From Corylus avellana (lineage: Eukaryota; Streptophyta; Magnoliopsida; Fagales; Betulaceae): DNA of 64,000 bases. Positions 1 to 11,247 of this stretch are shown one piece after another. The position numbers and the translations under genes are program-made. The stretch is from the NCBI RefSeq assembly GCF_901000735.1, contig NC_081550.1:13454877-13518876 (forward strand). Reading direction: 5' to 3'. Within the stretch, counting starts at the first letter, position 1, and the number at the start of each line of letters is the position of its first letter. The notes beneath the pieces were generated by a model. It worked only from the letters and a program-made list of their open reading frames with translations. It made no database searches and had not been told where the DNA came from.

Positions 1-279
1 CTTGTACGCCACTTATCAAAAAAAAAAAACACTCTTTTCTTGTACGCCTGAAGCCTCTTTATGCCTAACAAAATTTATTAACACTTGTGAATAGAGAGCT
101 TTTTCACCAACCCCGGCCAAAAAAAAGAAAGAAATATGAGTATTAATATTGGTGGTTCTGGTTGAACTCTACCAAATATCTTCATTGTGGAAGATTATTA
201 TTATTATTACTATTTTTTATATATAAAAAAGAAGGATCTTTCATACATAGAAATAGAATAAGCCCTCCCTACAAGTAAG

Positions 280-1060
280 TTCGAAAATTTGGATGACCAT
301 GGAAATATGGTTTATGTGAGTGAATGAGCAGTGGGATTTGTTAAAGGCCAAATACATGAAGAAGAATCTAAACCAATCACCATTGGCCCATCTTTGAGTA
401 GATCGTCAAGTTTACCGAGAATCTGTGGGCATCATCATGCAGTCATGAAGCCAAAAGTGAAGTGATTTTGGACACCATGGATGATGGCAAGACCTTAACA
501 AAGTGACATATAAAGTAAGATAGAGATGGTAGAATTGACCCTCAACACCACTTCATTTCCTGATCTGCTTTGGATAATACATATATATATATACCGAAAA
601 TATAGAGCACAAGAAATGCAGCTTGGGCACCAAATAATAATAATAATAACTATGCTTTCAGCAATAATAAGAACTATGCATTCAACACTAACAAGAAGTT
701 TGCATTCAATAATAATAATAGCCATGCATTCGGTAGTAATAAAATGTAAGAGTTGTTGTGTTCATGATCTTTTATTAATAAGTTCTGAAAGATTCCCGTT
801 CAAACAAAAAGAGTAGTAATGAGAATTGTATCTCATCAATAATAATAATTGTGCTTTCAACAATAATAATAATAATGACAAGTCCAACTGTAATAATAGT
901 GATGACTATGAGTAAGAATACAAAAGACTTTATCAATAGAAATGATGATCGGTTCAAGTTCATGAGTAGGAACAACATCATCAATAATAATAATAATAAT
1001 AATAATAATGATAACTTTTATTAGTAATGATAAGGAAAAGAATAACAATGACAACAAGTT
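280..1060 (+). pseudogene. Possible decayed Asn-rich coding sequence
   Basis: Not a recognised gene. Around 280-480 a frame reads plausible protein (NLDDHGNMVYVSE, then SKPITIGPSLSRSSSLPRI) broken by stops. From about 630 an AAT-rich stretch reads as an Asn-rich peptide in which runs of Asn alternate with the tripeptide YAF, FAF, HAF or CAF. The spacing of these aromatic tripeptides is too regular for a plain AAT microsatellite. Asn-rich plant proteins such as the E6-like group have comparable runs, but I cannot establish homology. Several in-frame stops and frame changes make it non-coding now. Alternative: a microsatellite that has simply diverged. Confidence 0.3.
982..1009. repeat. (AAT)n microsatellite
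   Basis: About nine uninterrupted AAT units at the 3' end of the Asn-rich stretch. Confidence 0.9.
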
Positions 1061-2114
1061 CTAATGACAACTTATAATTTTCCCAAAACTAATTAATTAA
1101 AATAATTAACTTAAAGAGTGTTAACTGAGTGTTACTTGGACTGCTTCTACACTAATTAACTTATAATTAGTTAGACCCACTACACTAACACGAAGAATGA
1201 TCTGAGATAAACTAAAATATCTTTAAATGTTATTAATTATTAGAAGAAACTTCAGAAAAGTCCCATAAACTTCCATGTATTTTAAAAGTAATCGGACCCG
1301 ACGATGATTACCTTCCAAACCTCATCCACCGTCTTTGGCGGGGAAATCAAGAACGAGCCTTTGAGGAAATAGGGCTTCGGCATCGAAGCACAAATCTTGT
1401 TATAGAGGGTTAAAGCAAGAGAAGCAAAGCTTTAAGGCGCAAGAAAAGAAGGGTGAGATAAATGTTCAAGAAAAAAAAATAATAAATAAATAAATAATAA
1501 AAAAGCTATGCATTGAACTACAGTTTACGCCGCTTGAAGCTGGATACTCTAGTTCAATAAATATTGCATTTGGGTGCACAGAAGCTGATGAATACATTAT
1601 TATTATTATTATTATTTTGCCTTCTCGTTAGCCAATTTAGCTATAAAGACTAAAGAGGAGGAAATGGCTCATGCTCAAAGATGAAGGGTTCATTATGTAT
1701 TCACTAGCACTAATTTTTCTAATTTGTGAACAAATTAACCTGAAAAAAATATATTTGACCATTCTGATCTACCAACCATTTTAAAAACAATCATACAAAT
1801 TGACTAGTGTGATACTTGTATATACCATTTTGTGTAAACAAGGCCACTCTGTTAACTTCTGGATGGAAAAGTGGTCAACTCCTTCACATGTGATCTTTTT
1901 GACCAAAAATACTCATTTTTCTTAAAAAAACTTAATAAAAAAAAAATAACATTTTTTTAAAATATATATAAAGGGGGCTGAGCCACCCTATAAATGGAAG
2001 GTGGTTGGAGAGCACCCTCTATAGGGGTGGCCCGCCAACCAACCCCAACCCCCAAACCCTTAGGGGCACCACCCACCACCCCTGGCCACCACCAGCTGGT
2101 GGGTGCCCCTTTGT
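1061..2114. other. AT-rich intergenic DNA
   Basis: No gene seen. There is an (ATT)n microsatellite at about 1596-1616. A GC-rich, CCA/CCC-rich patch at about 1975-2110 creates a 103-codon reverse reading frame (1957-2268) that is compositional, with no recognisable domain. Confidence 0.6.
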
Positions 2115-2440
2115 TGAGAGTATTTTGATCAAATTGGTCACCTGCAACTGCAAGGCACATGCCTAGTATTTTATCAATTCTAACGAGCAACACAAATAAA
2201 GTAACTTTTTTAACATAAAATGGTAGTTTGATGTATCCAAATGTTACACTTATCAGTTCGTGAAGCAAACTTCACATTGGCAGTCTAATATATTTTGGTC
2301 AAATTAGTCACATGCAAGGCACATGACGAGTTTTCTATCAGTTCTAACGATCAATGCTAGCAAAGTGACTTTTTTTTACACAAAATGATAGTTTGATATA
2401 TCCAAATGTCACACTTATGAATTCATGAAGCTTTCTTTAA
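2115..2440. repeat. Direct duplication of about 160 bp
   Basis: The segment starting near 2117 (TTTTGATCAAATTGGTCAC, later CAAGGCACATG, GGTAGTTTGATGTATCC and CCAAATGTTACACTTAT) is repeated starting near 2289 (TTTTGGTCAAATTAGTCAC, CAAGGCACATG, GATAGTTTGATATATCC, CCAAATGTCACACTTAT). The copies are diverged by several substitutions and small indels. Their origin is unknown; no terminal repeats are seen. Confidence 0.7.
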
Positions 2441-2599
2441 AATCGCTAATAGTTCAAAAAGTTCAAATATATTTTTCCCAATAAATATTTGCTTTCGACA
2501 CCCACATAAGTTTTGAATGCCCTGAAAATAAATAGGAATAAATTGTAATTTCTCTCTTATCCACTCTCAATCACAATCCATTATAGGATTAGATTCTTT

Positions 2600-2779
2600 T
2601 TTTTTTTTTTTTTTTTCTAATTAAAAAAATGGCTCACCGATGTTGGTCATAGCCCCTGCCCACTTAAACCCTGACGTACATGGTGTGAGGTACACCTGGG
2701 CAATAATAGAACATGTATGGACTCGAACCCACAACTTCATATTAGATTCGAGCTACTTCGATCATTAAGCCACTGTCCC
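2600..2779 (-). mobile_element. tRNA-derived SINE with 15-bp target duplication
   Basis: Read on the - strand, the element starts with a tRNA-like head: GTGGCTTAATGATC resembles the pol III A box, and GGTTCGAGTCC matches the B-box consensus. It ends in a poly-A tail, seen as a poly-T run on the + strand at about 2597-2616. A perfect 15-bp duplication AGGATTAGATTCTTT flanks it at 2585-2599 and 2780-2794. Length is about 180 bp, as expected for a plant SINE. Pol III would transcribe it and LINE machinery would mobilise it. The intact target duplication suggests a fairly recent insertion. Confidence 0.85.
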
Positions 2780-2794
2780 AGGATTAGATTCTTT

Positions 2795-3741
2795 GAGGTT
2801 TTTATATTTAATTAAAATTTTCGTTTTTATAGTCTTTATATATTCAAGTTTGTAATGGATGAAATGAGATGATTTCGAATTATATTTTCAATTTTTAGGA
2901 AATTTAGGAAATTAGGAAATTTACAGTGATTGTTGAGTTACTCAAATTTCAAACACCCGAAAACAATATCGGGATTTGAAACATGTGAGCCCAAGCTATG
3001 GGTAATAGGGCTGCCTGACTGCCGAGTGGCATCAGTTAAGAGTCAGATGACCAGAATTTGGAGTAATGAATATGCATGCTTCCACAGGGTATGCAAACTC
3101 AAAAGTTTAGTTGAGCCTTCAATTTTTGCAGATATATTTTGAGGTATGAGGCAAAAAGTTTAAGTGAAGCATTTTTTTTATATTTAAATATTAATTAAAT
3201 AATATTTATTTTAATATTAATTATATTTTTGTTTTTATATTTTTATATTCATGATCACTATTTCAAGGTCATCTTTTTGTTGTATTGTTTCATTATCTTC
3301 TAATTTTTTATTTTTTATTTTTTATGAATTTCTTGTTCATTTATGAGTTTTTCACCTAAATTATCCTCTATATTTTGTTTATTACTAATAACAAATTTAT
3401 TTAGAGCTCCTCTTTGAGATTCAATTAATTTTTCTGTTTTTCTCCTTCTTTCTTTTTTTAAGTTTTTCATATCCAGATGCATATTTTCTAGTAAGCATCT
3501 TTGATTAAAAATATTAACAAATTAAACAAACACGATTTTATAAAAAAATTAAAAAAAATAATAATAATATTCTGACTAGAATAAAGTAAATTATAAAAAT
3601 AGAACAATAAAACCTTATTTGTCAAATGAATTATTTCGAATTCACTTTAATCTTGGTAACCAGATTACCTATTAATACTCTCAACCTGCACAAAGAAAGG
3701 CAAATTAGTTATAAATTCGTTGTTAAATATTTTGAAAAATC
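2795..3741. other. AT-rich intergenic DNA
   Basis: No gene or clear repeat structure seen. It is very AT-rich, with many short homopolymer runs and short spurious reading frames. Confidence 0.6.
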
Positions 3742-3788
3742 AAATGCTAGGTGTTCCTAGGAGAACGCTAGGAGATCACCTAGCATTT
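3742..3788. repeat. Short 47-bp hairpin
   Basis: AAATGCTAGGTG (3742-3753) is the exact reverse complement of CACCTAGCATTT (3777-3788), and the loop itself holds CCTAGGAG and CTAGGAG repeats. It could be a minimal fold-back element or the collapsed remnant of a MITE. Confidence 0.6.
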
Positions 3789-4921
3789 CCCTAAAAATAA
3801 TAATGAAAGTGATTGATTGAGTTTTTGATAACTAACCTTTTTTAGCGTTGATCAAGTATGGAAGGATTTTAATAACTTAAAGACTGAGTTGCTAGCAAAT
3901 AAGAAAATTAGGGAGAACCCAGAGAAGAAGAGTAGAATTCAAATCTGAATAAGGCTTGAATAGGATACAGAGAGAAAAATATAAATTTATAAAGAGAAGA
4001 GTTTATAATTGAATAAAATATATTAGAAAATTTTCATCTTCTAGCATTTAGTTATTTACTTCTCCCATTTGATTGTAAATGTTGGACATAATCTTCGAAA
4101 CTGGATCTTCCCCAATTAGTTATATTTGAGCACTATGTTTGTCATTTCACAAGGCTAAAAAAATAATATCTACACGTATAAGATTGTATTTTATTTTAAA
4201 ATATCTTTATAGTTATTTGATTCCCTTATTTATTGATATCAATTTTTTAAGCCTTATTTATTTTAGAATGTTCGAGAATCAAATGATATCAAGTTTTTTT
4301 TTGGAAAAGAGAGTCTAAATTTTGAGATGACATGGACTCATGCAATCATAATAATTTTTTTTTAAGAAAAAAAAAATATTTTCTGGTAAAGTATATTTAT
4401 TGAAAATTACGATTTATAAAGTTGCTTACTAAATTTTTCAGTTTCACTTAATGATAAATAAAAATAAGAAAAATAATTGGTGTCAATATTTTTTTTTTCA
4501 TATTTTCTCCATCTTATTTTACAAATTAATTATTATATTTGTGAACTTATGTAGACTCCACATAAGTCAGTAGCGAATCCCACAAATCTAAAAGTTGATC
4601 TATTGAATTTGTAGGGTAAATGAAAAATATAGGCAAATTATTAACATCAATCATTTCTTTAAAAATAAGTATTAGCCTAATTAAATTAACTTCAAAGTTA
4701 CTTGACAAATTTGGTTACTTTTCCAACCCAAAAGGGCAAATCCTTTCAATTTCAAGTGAAGTAGAAAGAAGTTATTTTATGGTCAATATTTTATTATGTT
4801 AAATGCTACGTCATTTAAAATTTTAAAATAACGTGACAACATACTCACTATGTAGTATGTACATAGTTGGATTTGTATACTAAAATCTTTGTCTCACTTG
4901 AAATTGATAGGATCCAAATAA
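3789..4921. other. AT-rich intergenic DNA
   Basis: No gene seen. A stretch near 4550-4620 (CACAAATCTAAAAGTTGATC, then TATTGAATTTGTAGG) resembles one near 6990-7025 (CACAAATCTAGTGGTTGAT, then TATTGAATTTATAGG). These are probably diverged copies of an unidentified repeat. Confidence 0.5.
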
Positions 4922-4930
4922 GATACTCTT

Positions 4931-5708
4931 TTTTTTTTCTTTTTTTTTTTTTTTTGTTGAGAAAAACATAACATTTCATTCAATAATACCACGAGCATAA
5001 ATCTCTTACATCACAGAGCAAAGCTCTGAAGCGATCATAGCATAAAGCTACAAGATTACCGGATTTAGTACAAGATTCGAGACCAATCAGCTAACCCATG
5101 ACTAAAATCAAATTTAATATTAGATCTGTGACAAACAGACTCAACCAAATGCATGGATAGCAATTATTCCTCGACCCTGAGAGCGGAAAGACTATCATGC
5201 TAAAACTCTTCCTCCTCGACCCGAAAGTCAGGATAATGAAGCGGGAAGATGGTAGCCGGAAGGGAGCCAGACCCGTGCAGGCCGAAAATCACTGCTTAAG
5301 GGGTATGGGAGCTCAACACGGTGGGGACGCATGACAGAAAACCCTAATAGCGGACAATGAAGCGGCGACCACAGACAAAATCCGGGGGGTTTGAAAGAAA
5401 GCCCCCTACAAGCCGAACCCACAAAGAGCCAAAACAAGGCCAAGGAGCCCGCTGCAGAAAATGAAGGCGAGGAAAGAAAAGTGGCAGGGAAGGGGCAAAA
5501 ACGAAGAAAATAGAGGGGGAAAGGAGCGGCAAGGAAGGGGAAGAGAGGAGACACCGAGGCTAGGGCATCAGGTAAATAACTAGCACCGAAGCAAGGAGGA
5601 CGAGTGGAGGAGGGAGGCAGCCCATCGGCCAACCCTCCTCCCTTGTGTGGAGGAAGGGTTTCGCTTTTCTCTCTTGCAGCTAGAGAGAAAAGAGACGAAA
5701 CCCTAAGG
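4931..5708 (-). mobile_element. Short LINE-like retroposon, reverse orientation
   Basis: A 778-bp GC-richer block starts with a long poly-T run on the + strand, which is the poly-A tail on the - strand. It is flanked by GATACTCTT at 4922-4930 and 5709-5717, a target duplication typical of LINE-mediated insertion. On the - strand the start reads AGGGTTTCGTCTCTTTTCTC and the 3' end reads ATGAAATGTTATGTTTTTCTC before the tail, as in plant L1 leaders and tails. A 165-codon reverse frame (5228-5725) is rich in Leu, Pro, Phe and Ser with no domain I recognise. Best read as an internally deleted or non-autonomous LINE derivative. Confidence 0.65.
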
Positions 5709-5811
5709 GATACTCTTAATTGCACTTGAAGTAGAGTTAAATTATTTCATGACATAGATGTAATAATGTACATAATATTACATAGCGAGTATATTGACAT
5801 AGCATTTAAAA

Positions 5812-6772
5812 TAGGATTAAATACATTTAAACCCTCTAAACTATCAACTATTTTTGTTTAAAAATGAAATTCATAAACCGAAAAATGTGACACTTAGATA
5901 CATCAAGTTACTATTTTGTAGCAAAAAGGCCAACCATTAAATACACTCACTTTGACCATTAAAAAAAATCAAATTTTCCCTTTATAATTATTAATCGGTA
6001 AAAAGAAAAAATGGTAAATGTATGATAAATCCTTAAGTAAATGCGTGATTTGAAATCGCACCCACACTTTTTAAAAATAAACTTTTACTGCTTAATTTTT
6101 CATGAATTTGAATGAGGTCCCTCCGTGACTTTTCCATCCAATTTTTTGACACCCGTTAATGCCATCTCATCATTTTTGCCATGTTACTTTAAAATAAATA
6201 TTTTTTTATTATGTAATAAATTAAAATATTAAAAAATATTAAAAAAGAAGAAGAAAAAAAATCATCTTGAGCATCCTAGGGTTGTAACGCCCAAAAAAAC
6301 CGACCTTGATCATTTTAGTAGGGTTACTGGCAATCCCTCTAACCCAGTTAACTGGTAACTGTCTAAAGGTGTCGCCCATCAATCTTGTTAATTTTTAGGT
6401 TGGCTAATTTGGTGTTGTTTTTCAATTTTTAAGTTTAAAAACTTTATTTTATTTTTTTAATTGGAGTTAACATTTTTTTAATTATTTTTTTGCAGCATAC
6501 GTGGCACTAAAAACATAGGTATTATCTATGATATAAGGCCACATCATCTGGTCTGCTGATTTGGCCTCAATATGTGGCATTATGGACAAATGTCACAATT
6601 TTACGAGTACTGATGTAGAGATCCATTAAATATTTGGACAAAACATTGACGAAAGTACCAAGTGCGTATTTTCAATAATCAAAGGTACGAGTTGAGACTT
6701 TTTGAAAGTGAGGGATATGTTTGATTTTGGCCATAACCACATGTACTAAAATTGCATTTATCCCTTTTAATA
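5812..6772. mobile_element. Possible MITE with weak terminal repeats
   Basis: The left end (AGGATTAAATACATTTAAACC) and the reverse complement of the right end (AGGGATAAATGCAATTTTAG) resemble one another, as in non-autonomous elements that begin GGATTAAATGCAATTT. The interior is non-coding. A target duplication was not identified. Confidence 0.35.
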
Positions 6773-7291
6773 TATAAATTATAGAGAAATAATAAAAATC
6801 ATTCTCTCAATCATTTTTTAATTATTTCCATATGGTGAGTGTGTGAATCTATCATTGAATTTTTATAGGACCCATACGAGTCAACAAATCCAATTATAGA
6901 TCTACTAAATTTGAGAAATGATAGAATTCATTCTATTTTTAACCATCTCCATAGTGAATAGATGAATCCACCATTAAATTTGTTTGTGGTCCACAAATCT
7001 AGTGGTTGATATATTGAATTTATAGGATGAGATGAGATAAATATTGACGTGAATCACTTATCATTAAATTTGCAAAACGAGATAGTTAAAAGATGGTGGA
7101 GAGAATGATATGTAATATGACTCAAATTATTATTTTAAGGTGATGTGGCAAAATGGACAGAAAACACATGAATCAAATTTGCAAAATTTAAGCTGTGAAA
7201 ATTGATTTTAAAAAAGTGAGGGAATGATTTCAAAGAGCGCATTTGCTTAGGAATTTATTATACATTTAGTCAAAAAGAATACTAACCTTAG
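6773..7291. other. AT-rich intergenic DNA
   Basis: No gene seen. It holds diverged copies of the phrase CCACAAATCTA...TTGAATTTATAGG also present near 4550-4620. Confidence 0.5.
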
Positions 7292-7301
7292 TAAAAACAA
7301 A

Positions 7302-7811
7302 GGGAAAATTCACTTTACCCATCCTTAAGTTTCAGAGGTTTTTCAATTCGAACCTCAATGTTTAAAAATTGGCAATGTATCCCCTAATGTTTCAAAAATT
7401 TTCAATTCATACTCTCCGTTATTAATTTCTGTCTGATGGCATCAAAATCCACATGGGATGATTTCCGTCTAATTGGACGGAAATCATCTCATGCAGATTT
7501 TCATGCCATCTGTTTCAATTTTGCTCTCATTAAAACTTATAAAATTACGTAATTATCCTCATTAAAACCTATTAAATTGAAGGTAATTACGTAATTTCAT
7601 AGGTTTTAATGAGGGCAAAATTGAAATAGAGGGTATCAAAATCCCACGTGAAACGCACGTGAAATGATTTTTGTCCAATTAGATGAAATTTAGTAACAGA
7701 TAGTCTGAATTGAAAACTTTTGAAATATTATGGGGTATATTGCCAATTTTTAAATATTGGAGTTCGAATAAAAAAATTTCTGAAACTTCAGGGGTAAAGT
7801 GAATTTAACCC
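7302..7811. mobile_element. Mutator-like MITE, copy 1
   Basis: Long terminal inverted repeats of roughly 200 bp: the left end begins GGGAAAATTCACTTTACCC, and the right end read in reverse begins GGGTTAAATTCACTTTACCC. Both continue with matching phrases such as AAAAATTGGCAAT. A 10-bp duplication TAAAAACAAA flanks it at 7292-7301 and 7812-7821, the 9-10 bp size typical of Mutator-superfamily transposases. There is no transposase, so it is non-autonomous. The same family is at 54002-54339. Confidence 0.85.
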
Positions 7812-7821
7812 TAAAAACAAA

Positions 7822-8024
7822 AACAAAAACAAAAAGTCTATTGTTAATAAATAACAAAAGAAAAAATTAAAAAAATCTAAGGTGGCATGGGTTGGTTTGG
7901 CCACCCTTATGTTCAATTATTTATTTTATTTTTTTCAGCCCAAGACTTATTATCAGTTTGGGAGACTTTCTTCCAAAAAAGTAATTACAGTTAAAAAGGT
8001 TTAAATAAGACATATTAAAACTGA

Positions 8025-8056
<32 letters not shown>

Positions 8057-8149
8057 TTACTAATAATAACAAAATGACTTATTTTCAGTGAGATGGGCCG
8101 GCGCACATGGGGAGTGGTGGCACATGAGCTTCATGGTGATGCTACATAA
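7822..8149. repeat. Spacer with (AAT)n microsatellite
   Basis: About nine AAT units at 8025-8053. The rest is AT-rich spacer without visible genes. Confidence 0.8.
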
Positions 8150-8389
8150 GGGCTGTGTTTGACAATGGAATGGAAAAAGAATAAAACGGTATTGTAGTAG
8201 ATTTGATTGATAAGAGAGAAAAGTTAAGAATGTTTTGAATAAAAAAATTTGTTTTATAGTAATTTTTTTTTTTAAATAGTAATAAAAAGTAATTAATATA
8301 ATATAAAAAATAAAAATATTAAAATTAATTTTGAGAATAACTTTTTTGATTTTTAAGTCCAGTCAGATCGGCTCTCGCTAAACACAGCC
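8150..8389. mobile_element. hAT/Harbinger-like MITE upstream of NCRK
   Basis: A 240-bp AT-rich element bounded by GGCTGTGTTT (8151-8160) and its exact reverse complement AAACACAGCC (8380-8389). The interior is non-coding. No clean target duplication was identified, so the superfamily is uncertain. It lies just upstream of the presumed NCRK transcription start and could influence the promoter. Confidence 0.6.
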
Positions 8390-10428
8390 AAAAAGAACGA
8401 AAAAGCAACCCATAGAAGAGCGGGCCCAACAGGGGACCACCTGCAGAACCTCGAAGGAGACACCTCGGCAGTGGTGCATCAGCTCTCACTCACTCTCACT
8501 CATTCGCAGCCTCAGACTCGGCATTCTTAAACGTTCAAGTTTTCCAACATCTGAAGCAGATCTGAAGCTTAGTGGTGGAAATGAGAAAGCGTCTGGGAGT
8601 GGGAGAGAAGCTAATATCTAGGTTCGATGGTCTCTCTTTCTTTCCTCTACATTCATTCTTTATTAAATTTGTTTGGGTAGTGCTTCTTTGAATCTGAATG
8701 CACCGTTGTTCATGGCTTTTTTTATTTAATTTTTAACTTTAGCAACCAGAAAACAAAGTGAAATATTACTTTTCTTTTTTAAATAAATTCTGTGATTATT
8801 TATTAATTTGACGGTCCTGATTTAACTGATCAAATGCCGTATTGCTACGTCAAAGCGGGCCCATTGTGATGCAATCCAGAAGCCGACATGGATACGTGGG
8901 TCCCTGTGTATGCAGATGGGTTCAAATTCTAGCTTTCATGTCGCTTTACCGACACCAAAGTATATACTCTTGTCTTTCAAGCCAAGTTTTATACTCAACG
9001 TTATTTATCCAAAAAAAAAAAAAAAAAAAAAGTAAGGAAAATAAGTTTTTTTAACAGTTGGGTTGGGTGTGCGAGATATATTTTTGTTTTTTTGAGAAGT
9101 TTCCAGTTTTGTATGAAACCCATTGTTTATAATGTAACCCCACCAGCAGGCTATGAGCGTATGACCAAAAATGATGATTAGCTACATTCATGGTTGAGGG
9201 GTCTCTTTCGGATTTGCAAAAGGGTTGCTGTCCGAGAGGTAGTTGATGGGGTTGTTTTTATTATCTCGATTCCCTTTTTGAATATTTGTAAGCACCCCAT
9301 TTAGTCTCTATCCACACTATTTGCTATCGTACATCGCGATTCGCGTCTGCACTGCCCTTTTTTACTTCACTTCCGGGTTTTAGTCGTGATAGATAGTCTC
9401 AACTTTGATTTTCTGGGTGTGTAGGTTTTACTTTCATTCTATTCTCTCACCCACATTTTAGAATATGAGAAGTTAGTTAGCGGGAATGGGTTTTGATTGC
9501 TCTGAATTTGGAGTAATTCTTCTAAGCATAGCGTGAGCTGCCATATCAGTTTGTAGATTCTCTGACAAGCTTACAGGGTCTGCTGGTTTGACTTTGCTGT
9601 TTCTTCCTCTCTTAGTCTTAGCTAAAAAGTGATTCTTCTGAAATTGCTCCTTTTCTGGATCATTTATTTGTGGTAGGCCTGGTATCCAGCAGCTTATAAT
9701 ACACTTTGCCATAATTATTTCATGTTATATACGGCGGTAGCAGCCTTAAATAACTGGTGGACATGCTTGTTTCTCATGCATTTAAGATATTAGTTGTGCA
9801 TCATTGTCTCACTAGTCACTCACTGGATATAGGCTTATAGCTATACCCTGCCAGCTGTGGATGACCAATAATTATGGGAAGTGATTGTACCAGAAAGTTT
9901 TACAGTTTAGTATAGTCTAACGGTATGTGCCTTCTTAAGTACTGTATGTTGGAATGAATTGGAAACTTCAGATGTTTGTTGGCCAACCATGAATTTGGTC
10001 ACCCTATTTCTCTATCTTGACTTCAAGGCCACGTGTTTTAGATGAGAATATTGATACCCCTCCTCCCTGACCCCGCCCCCCCAATTTCACCCTTTTCAGA
10101 ATATAAATGACTTGAAACTGAAAGCTGAACCATGGTCGATTTTTTTCAGCTCTGTTTTGATGTCCAGCTCATCTTAATATATGTAATTTGATGTTCTTGC
10201 TATCAAAGATTTTGTTCATGGGTATAAGCTTTTGGTGATTCATTTCGTTCAAAAATCGTTTTCTTTTTCTTACTGCATAGATATACTTGTGTTCTTGCTT
10301 GATTGAAATGTCATCTATTAACAGCTATGTGCAGTTGGAGAGGGTTGAGATCAATGAAATTTAAGGAGTAAAGCTCTTGTCCCAAATGAAGGTTGGTTTA
10401 GAACATTCCTTTTCCATTATGTTGTTTA
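8390..10428 (+). promoter_or_regulatory. Presumed NCRK promoter, 5' UTR exons and leader intron
   Basis: A CT-rich, GC-richer stretch at about 8450-8640 (repeats of CTCTCACTCACTC) looks like a transcription start and first non-coding exon. A second leader exon probably starts after the acceptor ATTAACAG near 10324, just before the coding start. Between them lies AT-rich intron-like DNA with a run of about 20 A near 9010-9030. The ATG at 8581 opens only a short frame without a signal sequence. Extents are inferred; no cDNA evidence is available. Confidence 0.4.
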
Positions 10429-11209
10429 ATGATTTCCAAGAAGCATAGTGACAGTGTTTATTTGGTTCTTTGGGTTTTAGCTTGCTATCAGCATTACTTG
10501 ACTAGTAAGTTTAAAATGACACGGGACACGGTATACAGTTAATTTTCTTTTACGATTGAGAAATGCTGTCAGTTGTAAGAAGTCGATGTAGAAATTATCC
10601 TTTTGTTCTTCTGTAAAATTATGAAGCGCAAAGTTTTGATGATTTGCAACAATGTATTGACTAGCTTCATTTTTGTTTCTTATAGTGTTAGGGTGGAATA
10701 AATGAAGCTTGAAAACGAAGTTGTCATTGCTTGTCTCATAAGCTTGATCTGGATTGGGCAAAGTCATTGTGGTTAGTATTAAAACTTCTATCATTTCCGG
10801 AATTCAGCTCTGATCATTGTTAGTTAACAATGGAAAATCCAAGGAATTCTTTCCCTGGTAGGAAAGCTTCTGAAACTTAAAATGGCACAAATTCTGTAAA
10901 TTGAAATTATAAAGCTTGTTTCTCAAGTTGAATATATGTGACATCTAGGAATAAAAACTATGATGCTTCTTTCTCAAGTTCAACATGTCTGCAGATGAAC
11001 TTTCTGATACTTCTGGCATAAACAAATGGACGTGTAAATGTTCTTCATATCAAGGAAACAGGAGCTATGCTCTTAAATCCAACTGTTCCGCATCCTGTGA
11101 TTGCATTCAAGGTATGCTGCTGCTTTTATGGTCTAAGCATCCAGAAGCTTTGATTGGCATGTTAAACTCCTGCTGACATAATTGCTGCTGATAAACGTTT
11201 TGCAGAGCA

Positions 11210-11247
<38 letters not shown>

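Noticed and set aside
1957..2268. 103-codon reverse reading frame
   Set aside because: It depends on a CCA/CCC-rich patch and an AT-rich tail, with no domain or start context.
5228..5725. 165-codon reverse reading frame as a gene
   Set aside because: It lies almost wholly inside the retroposon, is Leu/Pro/Phe-rich with no domain, and is explained by the element's GC-rich composition.
8581..8640. ATG at 8581 as NCRK start
   Set aside because: It gives a short basic peptide that terminates in the following intron-like DNA and no signal sequence. The ATG at 10429 gives a signal-like peptide and a donor in the right phase.
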